Assembly: GCA_026387935.1 (NCBI GenBank)
Contig: JAPLKU010000015.1
Location: 1-64,000 of the forward strand
Direction: 5' to 3'
Source of the DNA: Gemmatimonadota bacterium
Lineage (GTDB): Bacteria; Gemmatimonadota; Gemmatimonadetes; Gemmatimonadales; Gemmatimonadaceae
Length of the DNA stretch: 64,000 bases
Part shown: one piece after another, positions 1-7,985 of the stretch
Layout of the letters: every line of letters starts with the position of its first letter
Numbering within the stretch: position 1 is the first letter of the stretch
Translations under genes and position numbers: made by a program
The notes under the pieces: generated by a model
Told to the model about the DNA's origin: nothing
What the model saw: the letters and a program-made list of their open reading frames with translations, nothing else
The model's database searches: none

Positions 1-2
1 TC

Positions 3-1907
3 TACGACGATGTCGAGCCGAACTACGGCTACAAGTCGTTCAACGGCGTGAGCAACATCGTTCCACTCAACACGAGCCGGCGCGAGTATTTCACGCAGCG
101 TGATCGTCGCGGCGCGGCGATCTCGACCGACTATCACTGGGACAATGCGACGTCGTTGAACGTGCGCGGCATGTACACGCGGTTTAACGACGCGGCCATC
201 CGGTACCGTCAGGATCAGACCATCGGCAAGACGACGACCGCCTACACGCCCACTAGTGCGACGACGGGTACGGCCACGGGCGGCAGCGTAACGAGCAACG
301 TGCAGCAGCGGACGCCGATCGACCAGAACTATGTCCTGGCCATTACGGGCACCGGCGAGCCAGGGCGTGTGAAGCTCGACTACGCGCTGAACGTCACGCA
401 AAACGAGTTCGTGCGCCTGAATGCAGGCGACGTGACGTTTACGCAGAAGGGCCTGACCATGAATGTCGATCGGTCCGACCCGATCATCCCCATGATCGTG
501 CCGCAGGGCGCGTATCCGAGTGACCCGACGAAGTTTGCGTTCACAACGAACGCCGTCGCCAACCAGATCGCCCGCGGCCGCGACTACGCTGGCATCGTGA
601 ATGGCCGGATTGATCTGGGTACGCAGACGCCGTCGGCGCTGCAGTTTGGCGTGAAGCTGCGCCAGGAGCGCCGTACGTTCGATGACGCTTCGACGACGTA
701 CGCGCTGAAGGCCGGCAAGACATTCACGCTCGCGGACGTGCTCGGTGGGTTCACAAACGCGGACCACTTCTGGGGTCACTATCCCCTGGGCATCGCGCCG
801 AGCGACCGGCTGAATGAGAGCTTCATCAAGGCGCATCCGGAGATGTTTACGGTGACGCCGGACTCGAAGCTCACGTCGCTGCTGAACGTGTATAGCGGGA
901 CCGAACGGATCGGCTCCGGGTACGCGTCATACCTCGTTGACGCGGGCCGCTGGCATTGGCTGGCCGGGCTTCGAGTGGAGAACACGGGCACCACCTACAC
1001 CGCGAACAAGGCCGTCACGGATCCGGTGACGAAGCAAACGTCGGTGGCCCCCGTGGCGGGCAGCGGGAACTACACGAATGCGTTCCCGAGCGCCCAGCTC
1101 CGGTATGAGTTGAACGACAACACGAACGTCCGAGTCGCCGTGAGCACGGGCATCGCGCGGCCGCTCTATTACGACCTCGCGCCACACGCGTCCGTGACGC
1201 CCGGTGCGACGGCTAACGATCCGCAGGCCGTTACGCTCGGCAATACCGAGTTGAAGCCGATGACGTCGGTGAACTACGACCTGATGCTCGAGCACTTCAG
1301 TTCCGACGTCGGCGTCGCGTCGATCGGCGCGTTTTACAAGCAGGTAAAGAACCTCATCTACGCGAAGACCTTCAGTTACGTCGGCGCTCCGTATGACGGA
1401 TTCAACGCCGTGCAGCCGCGCAACGGTCCGAGTGGCACCGTGTACGGATTCGAAGGCAGCTTCGTCCAGCGGATGTCGTTCCTCCCGTGGGCGCTCAACG
1501 GACTCGGCCTGGATGCCAACGCGACGTATACGCAATCCACAAGCGACATCCCCGGACGCCTGGGGAAGCCATTCCCGCGCCAGGCCAACTGGAATGGCAA
1601 CGCCGCGCTCACTTACGCCAAGGGCATCGTCAGTTCGCGCGTGACGTTGCAGTACAATGGCCCGTACCTCTACACACTCGGCGACGGTTCCACGAGCGTG
1701 CAGACCGGTGACACCTACATGATGGAGCACAAGCAGATCGACGCGTCGGTCAACTTCCAGGTGTTCTCGAACGCCCAGTTTGTGATTCAGGCGCTCAACA
1801 TGAACAACGCCCCGTTCGGCTATTTCTTCGGTGGCGACCACACCGCGATCAAGCAGCGCGAGTTGTACGGCCGGACCATTACGGCCATCTGGCGCTATAC
1901 GTACTAG
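3..1907 (+). CDS. TonB-dependent receptor, 3' part (5' end outside window)
   Basis: The reading frame is open from the first bases of the window, so the N-terminal plug and signal peptide lie upstream. The visible ~635 residues look like the beta-barrel of a TonB-dependent outer-membrane receptor. They alternate aromatic and polar residues, contain the family-typical segment 'NTELKPMTSVNYDL' followed by 'GVASIGAFYKQVKNLIY', and end in an aromatic residue (WRYTY) as barrel proteins recognised by the BAM complex do. Such receptors import siderophores, vitamins or glycans using ProtonMotive energy through TonB. The substrate cannot be told from the sequence. A strong hairpin follows the stop codon. 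Confidence 0.85.
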   Translation, partial: YDDVEPNYGYKSFNGVSNIVPLNTSRREYFTQRDRRGAAISTDYHWDNATSLNVRGMYTRFNDAAIRYRQDQTIGKTTTAYTPTSATTGTATGGSVTSNVQQRTPIDQNYVLAITGTGEPGRVKLDYALNVTQNEFVRLNAGDVTFTQKGLTMNVDRSDPIIPMIVPQGAYPSDPTKFAFTTNAVANQIARGRDYAGIVNGRIDLGTQTPSALQFGVKLRQERRTFDDASTTYALKAGKTFTLADVLGGFTNADHFWGHYPLGIAPSDRLNESFIKAHPEMFTVTPDSKLTSLLNVYSGTERIGSGYASYLVDAGRWHWLAGLRVENTGTTYTANKAVTDPVTKQTSVAPVAGSGNYTNAFPSAQLRYELNDNTNVRVAVSTGIARPLYYDLAPHASVTPGATANDPQAVTLGNTELKPMTSVNYDLMLEHFSSDVGVASIGAFYKQVKNLIYAKTFSYVGAPYDGFNAVQPRNGPSGTVYGFEGSFVQRMSFLPWALNGLGLDANATYTQSTSDIPGRLGKPFPRQANWNGNAALTYAKGIVSSRVTLQYNGPYLYTLGDGSTSVQTGDTYMMEHKQIDASVNFQVFSNAQFVIQALNMNNAPFGYFFGGDHTAIKQRELYGRTITAIWRYTY

Positions 1908-1921
1908 CCGGGTGAGTTCGC

Positions 1922-1957
1922 GGTCCGGCTGGCGTGCCTGCACGCGCCAGCCGGACC
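1922..1957. terminator. Hairpin between convergent genes
   Basis: A perfect 13-bp inverted repeat (GGTCCGGCTGGCG / CGCCAGCCGGACC) with a 10-nt loop lies 15 bp after the TonB receptor stop and just after the stop of the leftward gene 1968-2240. There is no T-run, so it is a terminator-like or mRNA-end hairpin serving both strands rather than a textbook intrinsic terminator. Confidence 0.5.
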
Positions 1958-1967
1958 GTGGCCGCGG

Positions 1968-2240
1968 TCAACGCACGAATCGCCGCGCGACCTGTTCCAA
2001 ACGTTCGTTGCCGTCGCGCTCTGCCTCAGCGAGCACCTCGAGTGCAAAGTCCCGCAGCTTGGGATCGCCCCAATACAGCCCGGTCGCGCGCTCGGCGAGT
2101 TGCGTTTCGTTGACACACGCCGCTTCGAGCAACGCGCGCGTCGCGGCGCGATCGAACCCGGGGTCGTCGCGCGGCGGAAGCGCGTAGTTGCGCCGAGGCA
2201 TTTCGCCTTCGGCATCGTCTCTGAGGAATGCGCGTGACAT
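1968..2240 (-). CDS. Small hypothetical protein (90 aa)
   Basis: Not recognised. The ATG at 2240 begins MSRAFLRDDAEGEMPRR, and the 90-residue product is charged and predicted mostly helical, with no signal peptide or membrane segment. An upstream extension of the same frame runs into a dispersed repeat element and is unlikely to be coding. The protein converges on the TonB receptor. The tail (residues 30-90: Ala/Leu/Glu/Arg rich) resembles a short helical bundle. No function is proposed. Confidence 0.55.
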   Translation of the reverse strand: MSRAFLRDDAEGEMPRRNYALPPRDDPGFDRAATRALLEAACVNETQLAERATGLYWGDPKLRDFALEVLAEAERDGNERLEQVARRFVR

Positions 2241-2329
2241 AAGGTCTGTGGATGATCCAGACAGCCGGCAAACGGTTGCGTTCCAACCGATTGGAATAGC
2301 TTGGAAGATATGCGCCTCCGAGGCGAGCT

Positions 2330-2604
2330 TCACCGATTGAAGGGTCTCGGCGCTATCGCGGGTGGCGGACAAATGCCGGACGAATCGGATGGCTTCACCG
2401 CGGAAACGCCTTCGGGTCAGCGCGGCTGTGGCGCGGCTACGACAGGCGTTGGCCGTTCCCCCATCTCGCTGCAGCGGTCGTATCCGGGCCTGGTCCGATC
2501 TCTCCGGCCGTGTTCCGAACTCGCGTTAGCGCCGAGGCGCTGGTCGACCGCGACGGTCGCTCGACCCTCCAATGGTCGCGGCCGGTTTTGAAACCATTTC
2601 TAGC
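2330..2604. repeat. Dispersed inverted-repeat element, copy A
   Basis: This copy fills the 359-bp gap between the hypothetical gene and the holB-moaC 3' end. It contains the family core GGTCTCGGCGCTATCGCG with GGTGGCGGACAA at about 2344-2371 and an inverted, diverged core CGCGTTAGCGCCGAGG at about 2522-2537. It ends in TGAAACCATTTCTAGC (2589-2604), the reverse complement of the terminal repeat seen in copy C. The TAG stop codon of holB-moaC lies inside this end. Confidence 0.7.
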
Positions 2605-4177
2605 GCGCCGTGAAGTGGCCGCTGCGACCGCCGGATTTCTCGAGCAGCCTCACGGCGCCGATCTTCATTCGCTTGTCCGCACTCTTGACCATGTCGTACA
2701 CGGTGAGCAGCGCAACGGACACGGCCGTCAGCGCTTCCATCTCCACGCCGGTGGGCCCGACGGTGGCGACGGTCGCCTCCACGCGCACCATGGCCGGCTT
2801 GGCGATGAGCGTGAGCGCGATATCGACGTGCGAAAGGGCGAGCGGATGGCAGAGCGGGATCAGGTCAGCCGTGCGTTTCGCGGCCTGGATTCCGGCAAGG
2901 CGTGCAACCGCAAGCACGTCACCCTTCTTGGTCGAGTTGTTCCGAATGGCCGTCCACGCGGCGCGCGTCATCCGAATTTCGCCGCCCGCGCGGGCGCGAC
3001 GGGCCGTCGGGATCTTGGCGCCGACGTCGACCATGTGCGCGCTCCCGCGCGCGTTGACGTGGGAGAGCGTCGCTCGCGGTGGTTGGTTTGTGGATGTCTT
3101 CGCCGCCTTGGTGGCCGGCTTGGTGGCCGGCTTGGTGGCCGGCTTGGTGGCCGGCTTGGTGGCCGGCTTGGTGGCCGGCTTGGTGGCCGGCTTGGTGGCG
3201 GGTTTCTTGACCATGACCACGGCGCGCGCGCCGGCGGTGGCGAGCCGCTCGTCGCCCGACTTGGCGGCGCTGCGCGAGAGATCGTGGAGCAGTTCGGTGA
3301 GCGCATCGAGCGTGTCGGTAAACGCACCGCGGGCTTTGGTGCTGCCATGCGCATAGGCGACGCGGAAGATGCGGTCGCCACCGCCATTGGTCACGTCGAG
3401 CATCGCGCGTGCGCGGGTCATCGCCGCGGCTTTTGTATCGGCGTCGAGCAGGGTGCCGGGAGCGCCGTGGGCGAGCTTTACAAGATCAGCAACATCTTTC
3501 TTTTTTAACAGCGGCTCGGCAGCGGGCAGCGCGAGGAACTCGCGCATCTCGGCATCGCTGAGTGGATTCACTCGTACGGAGATCACTCGCGAGCGGATCG
3601 TCGGCAGCAGTGCGCCGGGCTCGCTCGAGGTGAGGATCAAGGTCGTGTCGGCCGGCGGTTCCTCGAGAAGTTTGAGAAACGCGTTGGCCGCCTGATCACT
3701 CGACGACTGCGAGACCATGCGGTCGGCTTCTCCCACGATAAAGACTTTGCGTTTTGCGAGGGCCGGCGTCATCACGGCGCGCTGGACCAGCAGGCGAGCG
3801 CCATAGAGAAAGATTCCCGACGAGCCATCGGGACGCGGGTACAGCCCATTTGCGTCCAGCCGTTCGGCGACGGCATCGGCGTTGTCTTGCGCAGCCTGTT
3901 CGATGGACGGGTCCGACTCTTTCAGACGCGCGTGCGGGAAAATCCAGAGCAGGTCGGGATGACCTCCCGCTTCGATGAAACGGCAATGTTGACAGGCGCC
4001 GCAGGGCGAGCCTGTTTCGGTGCAGAGCAGGCGCTGTGCGAGCCAGATGGCGAGCCGCTGTTTGCCGATCCCAGCTGGGCCGGTGAGCAGCAGGCTCGAC
4101 GCGAGCGTGCCGCGGCGGACCTGTTCGTCAAGGCGTGATTTGAGGGCCTGATGGCCGATAAGCGGCGGAAGCGGCAC
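2600..4177 (-). CDS. Fusion: DNA polymerase III delta-prime (HolB) + cyclic pyranopterin monophosphate synthase (MoaC)
   Basis: One 525-residue frame joins two unrelated enzymes. The first ~315 residues are a clamp-loader delta-prime AAA+ domain: P-loop [10 protein letters not shown], four-Cys zinc site (C..C..C, 'CGACQHC'), '[16 protein letters not shown]' and a degenerate SRC motif (RSRV). Then come eight KPAT repeats plus a basic, Pro/Thr-rich linker. The last ~155 residues are a full MoaC domain with 'HMVDV', '[10 protein letters not shown]', 'DLIPLCHPL', 'GVEMEALTA', 'YDMVK' and 'LLEKSGG', so the His, Glu, Asp and Lys residues used to make cPMP in molybdenum-cofactor synthesis are kept. 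I chose GTG at 4177 because a -10-like box sits 6 bp upstream; GTG at 4219 would add 14 residues. No stop or frameshift separates the domains. Confidence 0.85.
   Translation of the reverse strand: MPLPPLIGHQALKSRLDEQVRRGTLASSLLLTGPAGIGKQRLAIWLAQRLLCTETGSPCGACQHCRFIEAGGHPDLLWIFPHARLKESDPSIEQAAQDNADAVAERLDANGLYPRPDGSSGIFLYGARLLVQRAVMTPALAKRKVFIVGEADRMVSQSSSDQAANAFLKLLEEPPADTTLILTSSEPGALLPTIRSRVISVRVNPLSDAEMREFLALPAAEPLLKKKDVADLVKLAHGAPGTLLDADTKAAAMTRARAMLDVTNGGGDRIFRVAYAHGSTKARGAFTDTLDALTELLHDLSRSAAKSGDERLATAGARAVVMVKKPATKPATKPATKPATKPATKPATKPATKPATKAAKTSTNQPPRATLSHVNARGSAHMVDVGAKIPTARRARAGGEIRMTRAAWTAIRNNSTKKGDVLAVARLAGIQAAKRTADLIPLCHPLALSHVDIALTLIAKPAMVRVEATVATVGPTGVEMEALTAVSVALLTVYDMVKSADKRMKIGAVRLLEKSGGRSGHFTAR
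3108..3203. repeat. Eight 12-bp tandem repeats coding the KPAT linker
   Basis: The unit TTGGTGGCCGGC is repeated from 3108, seven times exactly and an eighth time with two changes. On the minus strand it encodes (KPAT)8 between the HolB and MoaC domains. The unit length is a multiple of three, so copy-number change alters linker length without shifting frame. Confidence 0.95.
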
Positions 4178-4182
4178 AGTCG

Positions 4183-4189
4183 TAAGATA
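4183..4189. promoter_or_regulatory. Overlapping bidirectional -10 boxes, possible leaderless starts
   Basis: Only 18 bp separate the divergent start codons at 4177 (-) and 4196 (+). TAAGAT (4183-4188) lies 7 nt before the rightward ATG and, on the other strand, TATCTT (4189-4184) lies 6 nt before the leftward GTG. A -10 box at this distance places transcription start at or next to the start codon, so both mRNAs could be leaderless. No clear -35 is seen. Confidence 0.35.
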
Positions 4190-4195
4190 GTGTTC

Positions 4196-5425
4196 ATGAC
4201 TCCGATTCGTCCCGCACACTCATCAGCTCCATCGCTGGCGGCGTCGGCTATGGCGAGGCTCGCTATTTCGGCCGTCGCTATTTCGGCCGCTGCCATTTCG
4301 GCCGCTGCCATGCTTCTCTCCGCCGCACCGTCGCCCGCGAGAGCCCAGACCCGCGCCGAGTCGCGGCCCCGGGCCCGAGAACTCGGTGTGGCCCCAGGCG
4401 TTTTCGCGCCGGGTCCGAAGAACGCGATTACTGACGTCACGGGCGTTCGTGTGGCGTCACTCACGATCGATGACGGCGCGAAGATCCATACCGGCATCAC
4501 GGCGATTGTGCCGCACGAAGGAAACGCCTATCTGTCGCGGGTTCCGGCCGCCATTCATGTGGGCAATGCGTTCGGAAAACTCGTGGGCTCCACGCAGGTG
4601 CGTGAACTCGGGGAGCTGGAGACGCCGATTCTGCTCACCTGCACGCTCTGTGTCTGGAAAGCCGCTGACGCGATGACGGAATGGATGATCGCACAGCCGG
4701 GAATGGAGCGCGTGCGATCGCTCAATCCGGTGGTCGGCGAGACGAATGACGGCGGCTTGAACGACATCCGCTCGCGGCCAATCACGGCAGAGCAGGTGAA
4801 GAAGGCCCTCGACGCGGCGAGCGACGGGCCGGTGGAGGAGGGCAGTGTTGGCGCCGGTCGCGGCACGAGTGCCTTCGGTTGGAAGGGCGGTATTGGGAGT
4901 TCGTCGCGCAGACTTCCGGCGTCGCTTGGCGGGCACACGGTGGGCGTGCTCGTGCAGACGAACTACGGCGGCGTGCTCCAGATGGGTGGCGCGCCAATTG
5001 GAAAAGAACTTGGCCAGTACGCCTACAAAAACGAGACCGGCACCGAGCGGGGTGATGGCTCGTGCATGATCGTCATTGCGACCGATGCGCCGTTGTCCGA
5101 CCGAAACCTCCAACGGCTGGCGGCGCGGGCGATGCTTGGCCTTGGGCGGACAGGTGGCAGCGGCTCGAACGGGTCAGGCGAGTTCGTGATCGCGTTTTCG
5201 ACGGCGAAAGAGGTGCGCCGCGTCTGGGATGCGAAGCGCTACACGACGACCGAGTTGTCGAACGAAGAGTCCTCGGCGCTGTTCGAGGCGGTAATCGAGG
5301 CGACGGAAGAAGCGATCTACAACTCGATGCTGAAAGCCACGAGTGTCAGTGCGAATGGACGGACGGTGGAGGCGCTGCCGATTGAGAAGGTGAAGGAGAT
5401 TCTGGCCAGGTACCGGCCGAAGTAA
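4196..5425 (+). CDS. P1 family (DmpA-type) aminopeptidase/esterase, exported
   Basis: A 409-residue member of the P1/DmpA (peptidase family S58) N-terminal-nucleophile hydrolases, which cleave N-terminal residues or amino-acid amides and esters after self-processing into two chains. It starts with a long Ala-rich hydrophobic signal peptide ending near 'SPARAQT', so it is probably periplasmic. Family landmarks are '[20 protein letters not shown]' near the mature N-terminus, '[10 protein letters not shown]', '[16 protein letters not shown]', '[11 protein letters not shown]' and the Gly/Ser-rich '[13 protein letters not shown]' before 'VIAFSTA'. ATG 4196 is preferred over GTG-type upstream options because it gives a clean signal peptide and a plausible leaderless promoter. 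It converges with purE, 9 bp apart. Confidence 0.8.
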   Translation: MTPIRPAHSSAPSLAASAMARLAISAVAISAAAISAAAMLLSAAPSPARAQTRAESRPRARELGVAPGVFAPGPKNAITDVTGVRVASLTIDDGAKIHTGITAIVPHEGNAYLSRVPAAIHVGNAFGKLVGSTQVRELGELETPILLTCTLCVWKAADAMTEWMIAQPGMERVRSLNPVVGETNDGGLNDIRSRPITAEQVKKALDAASDGPVEEGSVGAGRGTSAFGWKGGIGSSSRRLPASLGGHTVGVLVQTNYGGVLQMGGAPIGKELGQYAYKNETGTERGDGSCMIVIATDAPLSDRNLQRLAARAMLGLGRTGGSGSNGSGEFVIAFSTAKEVRRVWDAKRYTTTELSNEESSALFEAVIEATEEAIYNSMLKATSVSANGRTVEALPIEKVKEILARYRPK

Positions 5426-5434
5426 GCGAGCAGC

Positions 5435-5920
5435 CTACGGCAGCGTCGTCGCCAGAATGTCCTTTGCCTTGGCCTCACGCCACGCCCGCATCTTGTCGCG
5501 CAGCTCGGGCCGCTTGGTGGCAATGATCTGAACCGCGAGCACGCCGGCGTTCGTTGCGCCCCACTTGCCGATCGCGAGCGTACCAACCGGAATACCAGCG
5601 GGCATCTGCACCATCGCCAACAGTGCGTCGAGGCCGCCGAGCGGCGTTGACGCGATGGGTACGGCGAGCACGGGCAGCACCGTCTTGGCGGCGATGAATC
5701 CGCCGAGGTGTGCCGCACCGCCGGCCGCGCAGATGACCACCTGAAGGCCGCGTTTCTCTGCGGTGGCCGCGTACTCGAGCGCGGCATCGGGCGTGCGGTG
5801 GGCGGAAAGCACCTTGGCCTCCCAGACGATTCCAAACTCCGTGAGGACGTCGCAGCAGCCCTTGAGGGTCTCGAAGTCATTCTTCGAGCCCATGAGAATC
5901 CCAACTTCCGGTGTGGTCAT
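5435..5920 (-). CDS. purE: N5-carboxyaminoimidazole ribonucleotide mutase
   Basis: A PurE of 161 residues, usual length for the class I mutase that converts N5-CAIR to CAIR in purine synthesis. It contains MGSKNDF, SAHRTPD, 'AGGAAHLGG', '[10 protein letters not shown]' and '[15 protein letters not shown]', the substrate-phosphate and CO2-transfer loops. ATG 5920 ([12 protein letters not shown]) fits the family start; upstream frame extension is not conserved-looking. The PurK partner is not adjacent. The C-terminal 20 residues are charged, as in other PurE proteins. Confidence 0.92.
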   Translation of the reverse strand: MTTPEVGILMGSKNDFETLKGCCDVLTEFGIVWEAKVLSAHRTPDAALEYAATAEKRGLQVVICAAGGAAHLGGFIAAKTVLPVLAVPIASTPLGGLDALLAMVQMPAGIPVGTLAIGKWGATNAGVLAVQIIATKRPELRDKMRAWREAKAKDILATTLP

Positions 5921-6000
5921 GCCAAGAAATATGGCGGAGGAGCGGGGGCGGGAGGCAGTCACCCGTTACTACGACTTCATGTCCGCCGAGTCGTTCGTGC

Positions 6001-7725
6001 TCACGGCGTGGTGGCGCGCTCCCGTCGGAACTTGTCCATGAGCACGATCAGCTCCGCATTCGTGAACGGCTGCCATCCGTGCGGCTTCATCGGACGACCA
6101 TAGTCGAACGTGAAGTTGGCCTTGGGATTGTCGAGTTTGGCCGCCTCCTGTTCCATCAGGTAGACCCCGAGGTTCAGGTAGTGGTTATCCATGTCGCCGA
6201 CATAGACGTGCATCTTGCCAGCGAGCGCCCGCCCGTTCACGGGCCAATCTTTGGTGGTGAGCCAGGTGAGGTCGTACCCCTTGTCGCGCCAGTATGCGGC
6301 GACTTCCTTGTCGATGTGGCCGGTGAGCCGGTCCCAGAGGCGGCGCGGGTAGCCGTCTGCGCCGATAGGCCCATAGGCAGCATCCCATGCGTCGAACTGT
6401 TGGCCGCTCCTGGCTTTGCTGCCCAGCACGGCTTCGAGCTGGCTCATCTGGCGCTGCGTCACCTGCGGCTGGCCGTCCGCCGTGCGCATCATGTAGCGCT
6501 CCGGAATCGGCGGCTCGCTCACGTTGGGGACAAATGCGTTCGTGTCCGCGTAGTTGTCGACCAGCTGGTTCCGGCGGAAATCGACGGGGTCTGGGTAGAG
6601 GCACCACGCGCCACCGAAGAAGTTCGGTTTCTGGATTTGCAGTGCTGCGCATTCCCATCCGCCGGTGGACCCGCCGGTGAGGAAACGGGCATTGGCTTCG
6701 GGAGCAAGCCGGAACTGCTTCTCCAGCAGCGGCACCAGCTCGGTGAGGAGCGCGTCCTGATACGGGCCGTTGTTGACGGAGTTCACTGCGTACGAGTCGT
6801 CGTAGTACGGTGTCGGGTGCTGCCACGTGATCGCGACGAAACGGGGAAACGCATCGTTCATCCAGCTCTGCGTGAATTCGCCACCAGACTCGCGCGCGGT
6901 CGTGGGCACGGCGTCGTAGGGCAGTGGGGCACCGAGCTGCATGCGCACGCCGCCGGACGCGGCACCACCTCCTGCGCGCCCACCGCCGGTCGCCGAGGCG
7001 CCTTCGGTGAATCCGAATGGCGCGCCGAGGCCGAAGTGGCCCTGGATGTAGACGGCGGGATATTTCCGGGTCGGTTCTTCGTCGAAACCCTTCGGCAGCA
7101 GCACGGTGGCACCGATGTACATCGGCGCGCCCCAGAACTTCGAGAGCAGTGCACTCTTGATCTTGATCCGTTTCACCCACTTGGTGTCGGGCGGCACGAC
7201 GACCGGCGGTAGCGCTCGCACCAGCGCAAGGGTCAGCGGCTTGCCGGCCTTCGGGTCGAAGTGCACGCGCACCGGCTCGCTCACCAGGTTGCCCGGCGAC
7301 GAGTTGAAATGCTGGCCTTCCCACTGGTCGTTGTGCACCCAGATGGCGTGTCCGTCCGCGCGGCGGAACTGCGTGTACACATTCACCATCGCCTGCGCCC
7401 AGTAGTCACCGGCGGGCACATCGGCGAGGCTCTTGTACGGATAGCCAAGCGCCTTGGCATCAATGACGGTCGTCGCGCCGGGCTTGAGCGCGTCGAAGTC
7501 CGCGCCGAAAAAGGGAGCGCTTCCGCCGTAGGAGCCGCTCTGCAGCCGCGGTTCGCGGTCGTTCGTGCGCGCGAGGAAGACAAACACGCGACCGGTGACC
7601 GGAGCGCTCGCCACGGAAGGATCGAGCCGGATGTCGAATCGCTGAGCGCTTGCCGGACCGGCGACGAGAAGCGAGCCGAGTGTTCCGGCGATCGCGAATG
7701 CGCAACGGACATCGAAGCGGACCAT
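6001..7725 (-). CDS. Secreted alpha/beta-hydrolase esterase
   Basis: A 574-residue protein with a signal peptide (cleavage near PASAQ) and a putative-esterase (D-type) alpha/beta hydrolase fold. The nucleophile elbow is 'LTGGSTGGWECA', the likely acid 'VYVGDMDNHYLN' and the likely catalytic His 'MKPHGWQP' near the C-terminus. Residues 30-190 form a separate beta-rich region. A Gly/Ala-rich insertion ('ATGGGRAGGGAASGG') sits on a surface loop. A clear GAGGTG ribosome site lies 7 nt before the ATG. Substrate is unknown; enterochelin/feruloyl-esterase-like enzymes are the nearest named relatives I can suggest. A hairpin and tRNA-Asn lie upstream. Confidence 0.75.
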   Translation of the reverse strand: MVRFDVRCAFAIAGTLGSLLVAGPASAQRFDIRLDPSVASAPVTGRVFVFLARTNDREPRLQSGSYGGSAPFFGADFDALKPGATTVIDAKALGYPYKSLADVPAGDYWAQAMVNVYTQFRRADGHAIWVHNDQWEGQHFNSSPGNLVSEPVRVHFDPKAGKPLTLALVRALPPVVVPPDTKWVKRIKIKSALLSKFWGAPMYIGATVLLPKGFDEEPTRKYPAVYIQGHFGLGAPFGFTEGASATGGGRAGGGAASGGVRMQLGAPLPYDAVPTTARESGGEFTQSWMNDAFPRFVAITWQHPTPYYDDSYAVNSVNNGPYQDALLTELVPLLEKQFRLAPEANARFLTGGSTGGWECAALQIQKPNFFGGAWCLYPDPVDFRRNQLVDNYADTNAFVPNVSEPPIPERYMMRTADGQPQVTQRQMSQLEAVLGSKARSGQQFDAWDAAYGPIGADGYPRRLWDRLTGHIDKEVAAYWRDKGYDLTWLTTKDWPVNGRALAGKMHVYVGDMDNHYLNLGVYLMEQEAAKLDNPKANFTFDYGRPMKPHGWQPFTNAELIVLMDKFRRERATTP

Positions 7726-7754
7726 AGGAGAGCACCTCAGGGGCGGGGGTATGC

Positions 7755-7784
7755 CAACGGGCCAGCCTGTCGGCTGACCCGTTG
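7755..7784 (-). terminator. Hairpin downstream of tRNA-Asn
   Basis: CAACGGG-C-CAGCC / GGCTG-A-CCCGTTG forms a 12-bp stem with one mismatch and a 4-nt loop, 29 bp beyond the tRNA-Asn 3' end and before the esterase gene. It is the likely tRNA transcript end; it lacks a long T-run. Confidence 0.45.
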
Positions 7785-7812
7785 AGAGCGATCCTGTGAT
7801 TTGTCCAGCCAG

Positions 7813-7884
7813 CTCCCGAGGAGGGATTTGAACCCCCGACCCGGCGATTAACAGTCGCCTGCTCTACCCCTGAGCTACTCGGGA
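7813..7884 (-). tRNA. tRNA-Asn (GTT)
   Basis: The minus strand folds as a cloverleaf. The acceptor stem TCCCGAG pairs with CTCGGGA, the D-arm contains AGCTCAGGGGTAGAGC, the anticodon loop CTGTTAA gives anticodon GTT, and the T-arm contains GGGGGTTCAAATCCC. CCA is not encoded. Confidence 0.95.
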
Positions 7885-7985
7885 ATCTGTGAAAAATACC
7901 CGGCGCGGACGGGGCGGGCAATGTTTTGCCCCGAATGCGTGGCGTGTCGCAGCCGGCACCCTGCCGACCCTCCGGACCTCCCTGT

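Noticed and set aside
3108-3203. CRISPR-like array
   Set aside because: Units are 12 bp with no spacers and encode KPAT in frame.
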